DNA of 64,000 nt from Arthrobacter sp. PAMC 25486 (GTDB lineage Bacteria; Actinomycetota; Actinomycetes; Actinomycetales; Micrococcaceae), in NCBI RefSeq assembly GCF_000785535.1, contig NZ_CP007595.1, positions 3,866,439 through 3,930,438 on the forward strand, in the 5' to 3' direction. Within the stretch, counting starts at the first letter, position 1, and each line of letters opens with the position of its first letter. Position numbers and translations under genes: made by a program. The notes below the pieces were generated by a model. That model saw only the letters and a program-made list of their open reading frames with translations, had not been told where the DNA came from and made no database searches. This document shows positions 18,022 through 27,008 of the stretch, in pieces.

Positions 18022-19113
18022 ATGACTGAGCATGAACAGCCTCCCCTGCAGGCGCTGATCCTGGCCGGCGGCAAGTCCCGGCGCCTTGGCGGGGTGCCCA
18101 AGGCCGGGCTCATGGTGGAGGGCAGGACGCTGCTGGCCCGCACCGTGGATGCTGCGGCACGCGTGCTCGCCGGACAGCTGCAAATGGCGCAGACGCGCGC
18201 ATCCCGGATGCCAACTGCCCAGGCGGCCACAGCGCAGGGCGGGGGAGGAGTGGAAGGGGGGATCGTCGTCGTGGGTCCCGTGGTCTGCATCGCAGAGTGG
18301 CTGGAAGGATCCGCGGCTCGCCAACACGCCACGGCGGTGCAGGAGGACCCGCCGTTTTCGGGCCCTGCGGCCGGCATCGCCGCCGGTCTTGAAGCGCTGG
18401 CGGCAACGGCTGGGTACGTGCTGGTCCTGGCATGCGACATGCCGCGGGCAGGGGAAGTGGCGCGGCTTTTGGTGGCGGAATTGGTCAATTGCGCGCCGGG
18501 GCAGGGCGTCATGGCGGTGGCCGACGGGCGCAAACAGCCCCTCGCAGCGATCTATCCGCTGGCGGAGCTGCGCAAAGAGGTGGCTGCGGCGCGGGCGGCA
18601 CACCGGCTGGAGAATGCCTCGGTTTTCTCCTTGGTTGCTAGTGTGAACATGAAAGAATGTGCCGTGCCGTCCGGGCTGGCGGCCGACATTGACACCTGGG
18701 AGGACGCCCGCGCGCAGGGTATTGGCGCGGCGCCGACCACCGCGGAAGGACAGCAGTTGGAGAACCACGACGAGCTCTTGCAGGCATGGACGCAAAAGTT
18801 GCTGGCGGCATTCGAGCTGGCCGACCTTGACGTCGACATCCACGCGGTGCTGAACCTGGCAGGAGTGGCAGCCCACTCGATCGTGCGCCCCGCTGCACCG
18901 CTGACCACCTTTGTGGCCGGCATGGCCGCGGGCATGGCCGCGGGATCGGGCCAGACGGATGAGGCAACGGCCATGAAGGCCGCCCTGAGACTGGCGAAAA
19001 AGCTCTCCGCTGCAGAGGCCCCGGTGGCTGCAAGTGCGCCGGAGGGACCGGCTGCAAGTGCGCCAGCTGCTGCGGCGCCGGACGCCGCCGGCGAAGTTCC
19101 CGCCGCGGAATAA
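18022..19113 (+). CDS. MobA-like molybdenum cofactor guanylyltransferase fused to DUF6457-like domain
   Basis: A 363-residue protein. The N-terminal domain (1-235) is a nucleotidyltransferase: LILAGGKSRRLGG at residues 12-24, PKAGL next, and VLACDMP as the metal-binding strand. MobA adds GMP to molybdopterin. The C-terminal part (about 250-325, LLQAWTQKLLAAFELADLDVDIHAVLNLAG) matches the small helical DUF6457 domain, and an Ala/Pro tail ends the protein. moeA follows after 7 bp, supporting the cofactor role. An insertion after residue 55 (LQMAQTRASRMPTAQ) makes it longer than E. coli MobA. Confidence 0.8.
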   Translation: MTEHEQPPLQALILAGGKSRRLGGVPKAGLMVEGRTLLARTVDAAARVLAGQLQMAQTRASRMPTAQAATAQGGGGVEGGIVVVGPVVCIAEWLEGSAARQHATAVQEDPPFSGPAAGIAAGLEALAATAGYVLVLACDMPRAGEVARLLVAELVNCAPGQGVMAVADGRKQPLAAIYPLAELRKEVAAARAAHRLENASVFSLVASVNMKECAVPSGLAADIDTWEDARAQGIGAAPTTAEGQQLENHDELLQAWTQKLLAAFELADLDVDIHAVLNLAGVAAHSIVRPAAPLTTFVAGMAAGMAAGSGQTDEATAMKAALRLAKKLSAAEAPVAASAPEGPAASAPAAAAPDAAGEVPAAE

Positions 19114-19120
19114 TTCCTCC

Positions 19121-20431
19121 ATGGCTGAACAGGAAAGCAGGCCTGCACCCGGGGTGCCTGGCGTAGTGCCCACCGCCGCGGAGGGGACAGCCGCGCCTGA
19201 CTCGGCCGAAGCGCCAGCCGCGCCCGGCGCAGCTGGCGAGGTGTCCGGCGTCGTGCTTCCCCACACCTGGGAAGAAGCGCGCGAGATTGCCTGGGATGTG
19301 ACGTCCCCGCTGCCCGCCCACACGGTTGCGCTGGGCACAGCGTTGGGGCGGATTCTCGCCGCCGACGTGCACTCGCTGCACGCCATGCCGCACTATGCGT
19401 CGTCGGCCATGGACGGGTGGGCCGTGGCCGGCAGCCCGCCGTGGATTCTGGCCGAGCCGGGCGCGCGGCTGGCCCCGGGGCAGGCGGTGCCGATCGTGAC
19501 CGGCGGGCTGATTCCCACCGGTGCGAAGGCTGTTTTGCGCAGTGAATCGGGGCTGTTGTCAACGGATGCGGAAGGCCTGCCGGTTGTAGTCCTTGGCGGT
19601 GGCGCGCGCCCCGGCGAACCAAAAAACGGCCAGCACATCCGGCCTGGCGGCCAGGAAGCGTCGGCGCAGGAACTGCTGATCACGGCCGGCACCACCTTGA
19701 ACCCGGCCCACATTTCCCTCGCGGCCCTGGGCGGGCACGACGAACTACCGGTATTGGGCCGGCCCGCCGTGAAGATTGTTTTGACGGGGGATGAAGTGGT
19801 TGCCCAGGGCATCCCCGATCCGGGGTTTGTGCGCGACGCCTTTTCGCCGCAGCTGGGCGCCGTGGTGGGCATGCTTGGCGGCGCTGTTGTGGGCCTGCAG
19901 CGGGCGGCGGACAACTTGGCCTCCATGCTCGACGCGCTGGCCGACGACGAGGATGATCCCGCCGACATCGTCATCACGACCGGGGCCACCGGGCATTCCA
20001 CGGCCGATTTCCTGCGCGAGGCCATCCTGGCCTTGGACGGCACGTTCCATGTTCCGCACATCGCCATGCGGCCAGGACACCCCACGCTGCTGGCCGAACT
20101 GCCCGACGGCCGCTTCATTGTTGGCCTGCCCGGCAACCCGTTGGCGGCCATGGTGGGGCTGCTGACACTCGGCGCCCCGCTGCTGGCCAAGATGGGGAGC
20201 CTGCCGTGCCCGGAGGTCGGCGAGGTGGCGTGCGGTTCGCCCATCAAGGCGTACCACGGGCCCACGCGGCTCATGCCCTACCGCCTCGTCTACGGCCTGG
20301 CCTCGCCGTGCGCCCACACGGATTCGGCCATGATGCGCGGGCTCGCGTCGGCCGACGGCATCATGGTTGTCCCGCCGCACGGGGCAAAAATGGGTGAATC
20401 CCTGCCTGCAATTCCGCTGCCGTGGAACTGA
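19121..20431 (+). CDS. moeA: Molybdopterin molybdotransferase
   Basis: A 436-residue MoeA, which inserts molybdate into adenylated molybdopterin. HYASSAMDGWAV, the PTGAKAV segment, ITTGATGHSTADF and VGLPGNPLAAMVGLLTL are MoeA landmarks. The first 40 residues are a low-complexity Ala/Pro/Gly extension. Note ATGHSTADF where E. coli MoeA has the GGVSVGDxD signature, so this is a divergent MoeA-like form. It is 7 bp after the MobA-like gene and overlaps the next gene by 10 nt. Confidence 0.85.
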   Translation: MAEQESRPAPGVPGVVPTAAEGTAAPDSAEAPAAPGAAGEVSGVVLPHTWEEAREIAWDVTSPLPAHTVALGTALGRILAADVHSLHAMPHYASSAMDGWAVAGSPPWILAEPGARLAPGQAVPIVTGGLIPTGAKAVLRSESGLLSTDAEGLPVVVLGGGARPGEPKNGQHIRPGGQEASAQELLITAGTTLNPAHISLAALGGHDELPVLGRPAVKIVLTGDEVVAQGIPDPGFVRDAFSPQLGAVVGMLGGAVVGLQRAADNLASMLDALADDEDDPADIVITTGATGHSTADFLREAILALDGTFHVPHIAMRPGHPTLLAELPDGRFIVGLPGNPLAAMVGLLTLGAPLLAKMGSLPCPEVGEVACGSPIKAYHGPTRLMPYRLVYGLASPCAHTDSAMMRGLASADGIMVVPPHGAKMGESLPAIPLPWN

Positions 20432-21300
20432 CGCCCCGGGTGGAGCTGGCGTTCACCTGCCCCGACGGGCGGGAACTGCAGGGCACGCTGTTTCAGGTGC
20501 CCGACGGCGTCGAACGGCTGGGCACGGTGGTCATCGGCTGCGCCACCGCCGTGAAGGCCAACTACTACCAGCGCTATGCCGCGTTTTTGGCCACCGCCGG
20601 ATTCACCGCCATCACCTTCGACTACCGGGGGATCGGGGAGTCCCGGGGCGGATCATTGCGCGGGCAGACGATTCGCTGGTACGAGTGGGGCTCGCTGGAC
20701 ATCGACACGGTGCTCGCTTGGGCTTTTGCGCACGACGGCGGCCTGCCGGTGAATTTCGTGGGCCACAGCTTTGGCGGCTTCGGCGTGGGACTGGCCGAAC
20801 GTGCAGATTCCCTGGGCCGGATCCTCACCGTCGGTGCCCAGCATGCGTATTGGCGCGACCTCACCCTCCGGCACCAGGCCGGACACTGGGGCCGGGCCGC
20901 ACTCATGCTGCCGCTAATCCCGATTTTTGGATATTTCCCGGCGAAGCGGCTGGGCCTCATGGAGGACCTGCCCGCCGGCGTGGCCCTTGACTGGGCCCGT
21001 TCCCGCAAGGATTTTACGACGGCGGCCCGTGGCCCCCAGCGCACCGCCCTGCTCGCGCACCAGGCTTCCGTGACGGCGCCGATCCTCGCCCTTGCCCCGG
21101 ACGATGACTCCTACGCAACCCTCCCCGCCATGGAACGCGCCGTCGCCTCCACACCCAACAGTCCGTCCCGGGTCATCCACCTACATCCTGAGGACTACGG
21201 CGAAACATCGCTGGGCCACTTCGCCCTGTTCCACAGCCGCTACAAGGACACATTTTGGGAGCAGAGCCTGGCCTGGCTGAAGGGCGGCGACTGGGTTTAG
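20422..21300 (+). CDS. Alpha/beta hydrolase
   Basis: A 292-residue hydrolase. FDYRGIGESRGG and the nucleophile elbow GHSFGG are clear; the acid is likely in the segment APDDDSYATLP and the catalytic His near LGHFALF. The GTG start overlaps the last codons of moeA, so translation is coupled. Its role in cofactor synthesis, if any, is unknown; it resembles the YheT/serine aminopeptidase-like alpha/beta group. Confidence 0.75.
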   Translation: MELTPRVELAFTCPDGRELQGTLFQVPDGVERLGTVVIGCATAVKANYYQRYAAFLATAGFTAITFDYRGIGESRGGSLRGQTIRWYEWGSLDIDTVLAWAFAHDGGLPVNFVGHSFGGFGVGLAERADSLGRILTVGAQHAYWRDLTLRHQAGHWGRAALMLPLIPIFGYFPAKRLGLMEDLPAGVALDWARSRKDFTTAARGPQRTALLAHQASVTAPILALAPDDDSYATLPAMERAVASTPNSPSRVIHLHPEDYGETSLGHFALFHSRYKDTFWEQSLAWLKGGDWV

Positions 21301-21429
21301 CGGGGACGCGGGTCAGGCTGAGCTGAATCCATTGGGCAGGAACAGGGGGTGCAGGCGGCAAACACCCCCGTTACCTGCTGTTTCAACCCGCCGGGCTGCG
21401 GGCAGGACCCCGACTGCCGCTCGGGTGAG

Positions 21430-22878
21430 TCAGGCGCTAACTGTTGGGGACAGCGGAACTGGTGTGCCGCCGTCGTGCGCGTCATCTGGAACAGCGGCGG
21501 CGAGCTCCCGGGCCCGGTCCCTGGATGGCAGCCAGAACGCTGAGATGGTCGCGAGCACCAGGACCGCGGCACCCACAAAGATCGCGGGGATGGCGGCGTC
21601 AACATAGCCGGTGGGTGTGAGCTGCCCGCCCGCGCCGGTGAACACGGCGGTCAGGACGGCGACGCCCAAGGCAACGCCGACTTCACGCAAGGTGGCATTG
21701 GCGCCGGACGCCTTGGCATGGTCGTCCTGGTGCATGTTGGCGAGAATGGCCGTGGACATGGGGGCGAAGACCAGGCCCATGCCGATGCCGGCGGCCAGGA
21801 ATCCGGGAATCATCATGGGGTAGGAGACGGTGGCGCTGAGGGCCGCGGCGAGCCAGAACATGCCGGCGGTCAGCAGGGCCAGGCCGGTGAGCATGAGCGT
21901 GCGGGTGCCCAGACGCGGTGCAAGCAGGCCGGCCAGCGGCGCCACGACCATGGGGGCCAGGGTCCACGGCATGGTCAGGACGCCGGCCTCGAGCGGACTG
22001 TAGCCCTGGACCACCTGCAGGAACTGGATCAGGATGAACACCGAGCCGAAGATCCCGAAGCTGAACGTGAGTCCCACGATGTTGGCAACGGTGAAGCTGC
22101 GGTCGCGGAACAGGCGCAGGGGCAGCAGCGGTGCCTGTGTGCGGGACTCCCAGAGGACGAACGCCACCAACAGGACGCTGCCGCCGATCAAGGTGAACAA
22201 GACCTGCGGGCTGGTCCAGCCAGCCGTGTTGCCGCGCACGATGCCGAATACTAGTCCGAGCAGGCCGAGCCCTGAGAGCGTCAGGCCGATGACGTCGGTC
22301 CGCACGCGGGCGCCGAAGCTGTTGGGCAGGCCGAGCAATACCAGGGGAACGGCGATGATGCCGAGCGGGACGTTGAGCCAGAAGATGGCTTCCCAGTTCC
22401 AGCCCTCCACGACGGCCCCGCCAACCAGCGGTCCCAGGGCTACGCCGAGCCCGGAGACGCCGCCCCAAATGCCGATGGCCAGCGGGCGCCGCGCCCGGCT
22501 GACCGATCCGGCCAGTAGTGTGAGGGACAGTGGCATGATGGCGGCAGCTCCGATTCCCTGGACGGCGCGGGCGGCGATGAGTTGCGTGGGGTCGTGGCTC
22601 AGGGCGGCTGCGGCGGAGGCGAGCGTGAAGACGGTGAGCCCGGCCAGGAAGACGCGGCGCCTCCCGAGCCTGTCGCCGAGCCCCACGGCCAGCAGCATGA
22701 ACGTGGCGAACGCCAGGGCGTAAGCGTTGACCACCCACTGCAGTTCCTCGACGCCGGCGCCCAGCTTTTCGTGGATGACCGGCAGGGCGTTGGTAACCAC
22801 CAAGTTGTCCAGGGTGGCCATGAAGACAGGCAGGGACGCGGCCGCAATGGCCAGCCAGGCGGGGATGTGGCGTTTCAT
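21430..22878 (-). CDS. DHA2-family MFS drug exporter
   Basis: A 482-residue, 14-helix transporter. MATLDNLVVTNALPVIHEKLG is the helix-1 signature and GLGDRLGRRRVFLAG the helix 2-3 loop. I start at ATG 22878; an upstream TTG at 22911 would add 11 residues and neither has a strong ribosome site. It is divergent from a TetR gene with palindromes between them, a standard efflux pair. Confidence 0.88.
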   Translation of the reverse strand: MKRHIPAWLAIAAASLPVFMATLDNLVVTNALPVIHEKLGAGVEELQWVVNAYALAFATFMLLAVGLGDRLGRRRVFLAGLTVFTLASAAAALSHDPTQLIAARAVQGIGAAAIMPLSLTLLAGSVSRARRPLAIGIWGGVSGLGVALGPLVGGAVVEGWNWEAIFWLNVPLGIIAVPLVLLGLPNSFGARVRTDVIGLTLSGLGLLGLVFGIVRGNTAGWTSPQVLFTLIGGSVLLVAFVLWESRTQAPLLPLRLFRDRSFTVANIVGLTFSFGIFGSVFILIQFLQVVQGYSPLEAGVLTMPWTLAPMVVAPLAGLLAPRLGTRTLMLTGLALLTAGMFWLAAALSATVSYPMMIPGFLAAGIGMGLVFAPMSTAILANMHQDDHAKASGANATLREVGVALGVAVLTAVFTGAGGQLTPTGYVDAAIPAIFVGAAVLVLATISAFWLPSRDRARELAAAVPDDAHDGGTPVPLSPTVSA

Positions 22879-22909
22879 GGGCTTCGATTCTTGAGGGAGC
22901 TGCTTCGCC

Positions 22910-22929
22910 AAGTAATTGCTTGATTACTT
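22910..22929. promoter_or_regulatory. Inverted repeat in divergent efflux promoter
   Basis: AAGTAAT-N6-ATTACTT, perfect 7-bp arms, 31 bp before the exporter start. Likely a TetR operator or part of the promoter. Confidence 0.5.
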
Positions 22930-22943
22930 AAAAATCCCCGGTA

Positions 22944-22959
22944 GTTATCAGCTGATAAC
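22944..22959. promoter_or_regulatory. Perfect 16-bp palindrome abutting the TetR start codon
   Basis: GTTATCAGCTGATAAC ends at the base before the ATG at 22960, leaving no room for a ribosome site. It is a strong candidate operator for autorepression and suggests a leaderless transcript or use of the ATG at 22969. Confidence 0.65.
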
Positions 22960-23652
22960 ATGTCAAGCATGGATACGAACTCAGCTCTGGACCCTGCCGC
23001 CCGGCTGGTGCGCATGCCTGCGCAGGAGCGCCGCGAGCTGATCCTGGAAGCCGCCACGGCCGTGTTTGCCGAGCGAGGCTACGCCGGTGCCACCACGGCG
23101 CAGGTCGCGAAGGCCGCCGACATCAGCCAGCCCTACGTGGTGCGGATGTTCGGCACCAAGGAGAAGCTGTTCCTTGAGGCGCTCGACCGGGCCCTGGGCA
23201 AACTGCTGGACAGCTTCCGTTCCGTGATCGCTGATTACGACGCCGGACGGCTCGCCGAGAAGGTGGCCGCGCTCGGCCCTGCGCCGGGACTGTCCTTGGG
23301 TGCCGCGCGGCAGGCGCATCTGAAGTCGTTGATGTCTTTCGCCTATGCGGACCTGATCCAGGACCGCGGCATCCTGTTGATGATGATGCAGTCGTTCATC
23401 GCCGGGCACGAACCCGTGATCGGCGCCCGCGCCCGGGAGGGCTTCGTGGGCATTTATCGGCTGCTGCGCGACGAGGCCGGCATGGGCGAGGAAACCACAC
23501 GCGACTTCCTGGCGCACGGCATGCTCATGAACACGCTCATCAGCCTGCGCCTGACGGACCTTTACGGCCAGGATGCCGCCGTCGGTGAACTGCTCGAGTG
23601 CACCATGGGCGCCAAACTGCCCCTGCTCCTGGCCCACGAGCCGTTGGCCTGA
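22960..23652 (+). CDS. TetR family transcriptional regulator
   Basis: A 230-residue repressor. The helix-turn-helix (about 20-70) reads RRELILEAATAVFAERG then TTAQVAKAADISQPYVVRMFGTKEKLF. It is divergent from the DHA2 exporter and is its likely regulator through the two palindromes in the 81-bp gap. ATG at 22969 is an alternative start. Confidence 0.87.
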   Translation: MSSMDTNSALDPAARLVRMPAQERRELILEAATAVFAERGYAGATTAQVAKAADISQPYVVRMFGTKEKLFLEALDRALGKLLDSFRSVIADYDAGRLAEKVAALGPAPGLSLGAARQAHLKSLMSFAYADLIQDRGILLMMMQSFIAGHEPVIGARAREGFVGIYRLLRDEAGMGEETTRDFLAHGMLMNTLISLRLTDLYGQDAAVGELLECTMGAKLPLLLAHEPLA

Positions 23653-23695
23653 GCCGGGTTGGCGTGGCCGCGAGCGGGGTGGAAGCCGGGTTGGA

Positions 23696-26023
23696 TCAGG
23701 CTACGGGCTCCAATCGGATGACAACCGACTTGGAGGTTGGTGTTCCGCTGACATCGGCCTTGGAGTCCAGTGGGACCAGGACGTTGGTTTCCGGGTAGTA
23801 CGCGGCGGCGCAGCCCACGGGGGTGGAGTAGGCCACGACGCGGAAGTTGGGCGCGCGGCGGTCCACGCCGTCCTTCCATTCGGAGACCAGATCCACCATG
23901 GTGCCGTCGGGGATGCCGAAGGAGTCCAGGTCCTTTTGGTTGACGAAGACCACGCGGCGACCATTCTTGATGCCGCGGTAGCGGTCGTCCTTGCCGTAGA
24001 TGGTGGTGTTGTACTGGTCGTGGGACCGCAGCGTCTGCAGCAGCAAACGTCCCTCGGGCACCTTTGGGTATTCCAACTCGTTGGCCGTGAAGTGGGCCAG
24101 CCCGGAATCCGTGGTGAACGTGCGGGAGTCCCTGGGCCCGTGCGGCAGGACGAAGCCGCCGGGCTTGTCGATCTTCGCCTCGAACTCCTCAAATCCCGGA
24201 ACTACCGCGGCGATGTGGGAGCGGATCAGGCTGTAGTCGCCGGCCAGGGCATCCCAGTCGGCGGCGGGGGCACCTGGGCGGGTGCCGCCGTCGTCCGTTT
24301 CAAACAACAGCTTGGCCAGGCGGCACACAATGGCCACCTCGGAGAGCAAATTGTCCGACGCCGGGGCGAGCCGCCCGCGCGAGGCATGCACGGCGCTCAT
24401 GGAATCCTCGACCGTGACGCGCTGGTCACCGGTGGCCTGGCTGTCGCGTTCGGTGCGGCCGAGGGTGGGCAGGATGAGTGCCGAGCGCCCTGTCACGAGG
24501 TGCGATTTGTTCAGCTTGGTGGAGATCTGCGCTGTCAACGACAGCTTGTTCAGGGCCGCCTCCGTGACGTTCGAGTCCGGGGTGGCGCGGACAAAGTTGC
24601 CTCCCATGCCCAGGAACACGCCCGCTTTGCCGTCCCGCATGGCCTCGATCGCGGCGACCGTGTCGAAGCCGTCGGGGCGCGGGGAGGCGAAGGAGAACTC
24701 GGCATCCAGGGCGTCGTGGAAGGCGGCCGGCATGCGTTCAAAGATGCCCATGGTGCGGTCGCCCTGGACGTTGGAGTGGCCGCGGACCGGGCAGACGCCG
24801 GCGCCGGGCTTGCCGATGTTGCCCTGCAGCAGCAGCACGTTGACGATGTCGCGCAGCATGGCCACCGAGTGCTTGTGCTGTGTCAGGCCCATGGCCCAGC
24901 AGACGACAGTGGCCTTGGATGCAAGAAGGCGTTCGCCGGTGGCCCGGATCTGCGCCTGGGTTAGTCCGGAGCCGGTGACAATGTCATCCCAGCTGATGTG
25001 GTCCAGCTGTGCTAAATACTCTTCGAGGCCTGTGGTGTGGCCGTCGATGAACGCGCTGTCAAAGACGCGGCCGGCATGCGGGGAGCCGGGGCGGCGCTGC
25101 TCTTCGAGCAGGAATTTTCCGAGGCCCTGGAACAGCGCCTGGTCGCCGCCGAGCTTGATTTGCAGGAAATCGTCGGCGAGAGCCGTGCCGCCGCCCACGA
25201 GTCCGCGGATGGTCTGCGGGTTCTCAAAGCGCATCAGCCCGGCCTCGGGCAGCGGGTTGATCCCCACGATCACGGCCCCGTTTTTCTTCGCCTTCTCCAG
25301 GGCGGTGAGCATGCGGGGATGGTTGGTGCCGGGGTTCTGCCCGGCGATCAGGATCAGTTCCGAGCCGTAAATGTCCTCGAGCGACACCGAGCCCTTGCCG
25401 ATGCCGATGGTCTCGGTCAGCGCCGAGCCGCTCGACTCGTGGCACATGTTGGAACAGTCGGGCAGGTTGTTCGTGCCCAGCCCGCGCACCATGAGCTGGT
25501 ACAGGAACGCCGCCTCGTTGGACGTGCGGCCAGAGGTGTAGAAGATCGCCTCCTTGGGGTCCTTGAGAGCCTTGAGCTCGTCCGCCAGAATCCCCAGCGC
25601 ACGTTCCCACGTCACCGGTACGTAATGGTCGCTGCCGTCGGCCAGGTACATGGGATCGGTCAGGCGGCCCTGCTGGCCGAGGCGGTAGTCGTCCCATTCG
25701 CGCAGCTCGTTGACGCTGTGTTCTGCAAAGAACGACGGCGGCACGCGCCTTTTGGTGGCTTCCTCGGCGACAGCCTTGGCACCGTTTTCGCAGAACTCTG
25801 CCTTGTGCCGCTTGTCGGATTCCGGCCAGGCACAGCCCATGCAGTCAAAGCCGTCTTTCTGGTTGATCTGCAGCAGGGTTTGGGCTGACCGCAGCGGTCC
25901 CATCTGCTTGAGTGCGACCTCCATGGCGTGCACGATGCCGGGAATCCCCACCGCCTTTTTCTGCACACTGCCAACGGAGAGCTGCTGCTCATCAATGTTT
26001 TCCTGTGGCGCCTTGCCAGCCAT
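23696..26023 (-). CDS. Molybdopterin oxidoreductase, FdhF/YdeP (Fdhalpha-like) family
   Basis: A 775-residue large subunit of the DMSO-reductase superfamily, in the Fdhalpha-like subfamily. Cys61, Cys64 (DCMGCAWPE) and Cys78 (FCENGAKA) form the reduced N-terminal Cys cluster of this family. SNMCHESSG near residue 180 carries the expected metal-ligand Cys. GQNPGTNHPRML and the C-terminal molybdopterin-binding domain (EGRLLLQTLRSHDQYNT) are clear. The start at 26023 has AAGGGA seven bases upstream. The actual substrate is unproven: YdeP-type members are not established formate dehydrogenases. It is divergent from fdhD and needs the molybdenum cofactor made by the genes at 18022-20431. Confidence 0.88.
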   Translation of the reverse strand: MAGKAPQENIDEQQLSVGSVQKKAVGIPGIVHAMEVALKQMGPLRSAQTLLQINQKDGFDCMGCAWPESDKRHKAEFCENGAKAVAEEATKRRVPPSFFAEHSVNELREWDDYRLGQQGRLTDPMYLADGSDHYVPVTWERALGILADELKALKDPKEAIFYTSGRTSNEAAFLYQLMVRGLGTNNLPDCSNMCHESSGSALTETIGIGKGSVSLEDIYGSELILIAGQNPGTNHPRMLTALEKAKKNGAVIVGINPLPEAGLMRFENPQTIRGLVGGGTALADDFLQIKLGGDQALFQGLGKFLLEEQRRPGSPHAGRVFDSAFIDGHTTGLEEYLAQLDHISWDDIVTGSGLTQAQIRATGERLLASKATVVCWAMGLTQHKHSVAMLRDIVNVLLLQGNIGKPGAGVCPVRGHSNVQGDRTMGIFERMPAAFHDALDAEFSFASPRPDGFDTVAAIEAMRDGKAGVFLGMGGNFVRATPDSNVTEAALNKLSLTAQISTKLNKSHLVTGRSALILPTLGRTERDSQATGDQRVTVEDSMSAVHASRGRLAPASDNLLSEVAIVCRLAKLLFETDDGGTRPGAPAADWDALAGDYSLIRSHIAAVVPGFEEFEAKIDKPGGFVLPHGPRDSRTFTTDSGLAHFTANELEYPKVPEGRLLLQTLRSHDQYNTTIYGKDDRYRGIKNGRRVVFVNQKDLDSFGIPDGTMVDLVSEWKDGVDRRAPNFRVVAYSTPVGCAAAYYPETNVLVPLDSKADVSGTPTSKSVVIRLEPVA

Positions 26024-26088
26024 GATGGGTCCCTTCATCGTGGAGCATCTAGTCTGATCTTAGACGCTTTAGTTTTTTGGAGGATTTC

Positions 26089-26922
26089 ATGGGACGACTC
26101 ATTCGCAGGGTCAAGGCCACCAGGATTGATGTGGGTGGGGACCGCAGGGTTGTGCGCGAGGAGGCATTGGCGGTGGAGGAACCCCTGGAAATACGGCTGG
26201 GGCACGATTCCTTCACCGTCACGATGCGCACGCCCGGCGACGACTTCGACCTCGTGGCGGGTTTTCTGCTCTCGGAGGGCCTCATCTTTGAACCCGAGCA
26301 GCTGATTTCCCTGCGCTTTTGCGCGGGGGAGGATGAAAACGGGCAGCAGACCTTCAACGTGGTTGAGGCGCAGCTGCGCCCGGATGTGGCGATGCCGCTA
26401 CCGGCCGCCCAGCGCCATGTCACCACCTCCAGCGCCTGTGGGATTTGCGGCACCGCCTCCATTGACGCCGTGCACAAGGCCTCCCACTTTGCCATCGCCG
26501 CCCCTTTGCAGGAGGTCTTGATTTCCGCTGCAGTGCTGGCGGCGTTGCCCGACACCCTGCGAGAGCAGCAAAAGCTCTTTAGCAAGACCGGCGGGGTCCA
26601 TGCGGCGGGCCTGTTTGCCCCGGACGGCGAACTGCTGATGCTGCGGGAGGACGTGGGACGGCACAACGCCGTGGACAAGGTCGTCGGTGCCTCATTCCGG
26701 GAGCGGCGGCTGCCCCTGGCCAACACGGTCCTGCAGGTTTCCGGGCGGGCCTCTTTCGAGCTCGTTCAAAAGGCCGCGATGGCAGGGGTGCCGATGCTCG
26801 CGGCCGTGAGTGCGCCGTCGTCCCTGGCCGTTGAACTGGCGGACACCGCAGGAATCACCTTGGTGGGCTTCAGCAGGGGTGAAACCCTGAACATTTACAC
26901 CCACCCGGGCCGAGTCGCCTAG
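26089..26922 (+). CDS. fdhD: Formate dehydrogenase accessory sulfurtransferase
   Basis: A 277-residue FdhD, which passes sulfur from a cysteine desulfurase to the molybdenum cofactor of formate dehydrogenases. The conserved Cys pair is in SACGICGTASID, and LREDVGRHNAVDK and SGRASFELVQKAA are family signatures. GGAGG is five bases before the ATG. The divergent arrangement with the Fdhalpha-like enzyme suggests that this enzyme is its client. Confidence 0.93.
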   Translation: MGRLIRRVKATRIDVGGDRRVVREEALAVEEPLEIRLGHDSFTVTMRTPGDDFDLVAGFLLSEGLIFEPEQLISLRFCAGEDENGQQTFNVVEAQLRPDVAMPLPAAQRHVTTSSACGICGTASIDAVHKASHFAIAAPLQEVLISAAVLAALPDTLREQQKLFSKTGGVHAAGLFAPDGELLMLREDVGRHNAVDKVVGASFRERRLPLANTVLQVSGRASFELVQKAAMAGVPMLAAVSAPSSLAVELADTAGITLVGFSRGETLNIYTHPGRVA

Positions 26923-26936
26923 CCTCTCCCGTCCCA

Positions 26937-27008
26937 ACGCGGCAGCACCGTCTGGGGTGTTTTTCTCGACGCGGCAGCACCGTCTGGGGTGTTTTGGTGA
27001 ACGCGGCA
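26937..27008. repeat. 32-nt tandem repeat array, left of DUF559-like gene
   Basis: Two full units and a partial third start at 26937, 26969 and 27001 with an exact 32-nt period. Each contains GCGGCAGCACCGTCTGGGGT followed by a T-run. The array is inverted relative to that at 28008 and covers the gap between fdhD and the converging DUF559-like gene. The CACC/GGTG pair plus T-run may also terminate fdhD. Confidence 0.85.

Noticed and set aside
17980-19386. Long - strand frame opposite the MobA-like gene
   Set aside because: Antisense to clear MobA and MoeA motifs; its composition is Arg/Ser/Cys-rich as expected for a shadow frame.
23696-26023. Definite formate dehydrogenase
   Set aside because: The protein belongs to the FdhF/YdeP-type family, whose substrate is often not formate; only the neighbouring fdhD suggests it, so I kept the broader name.
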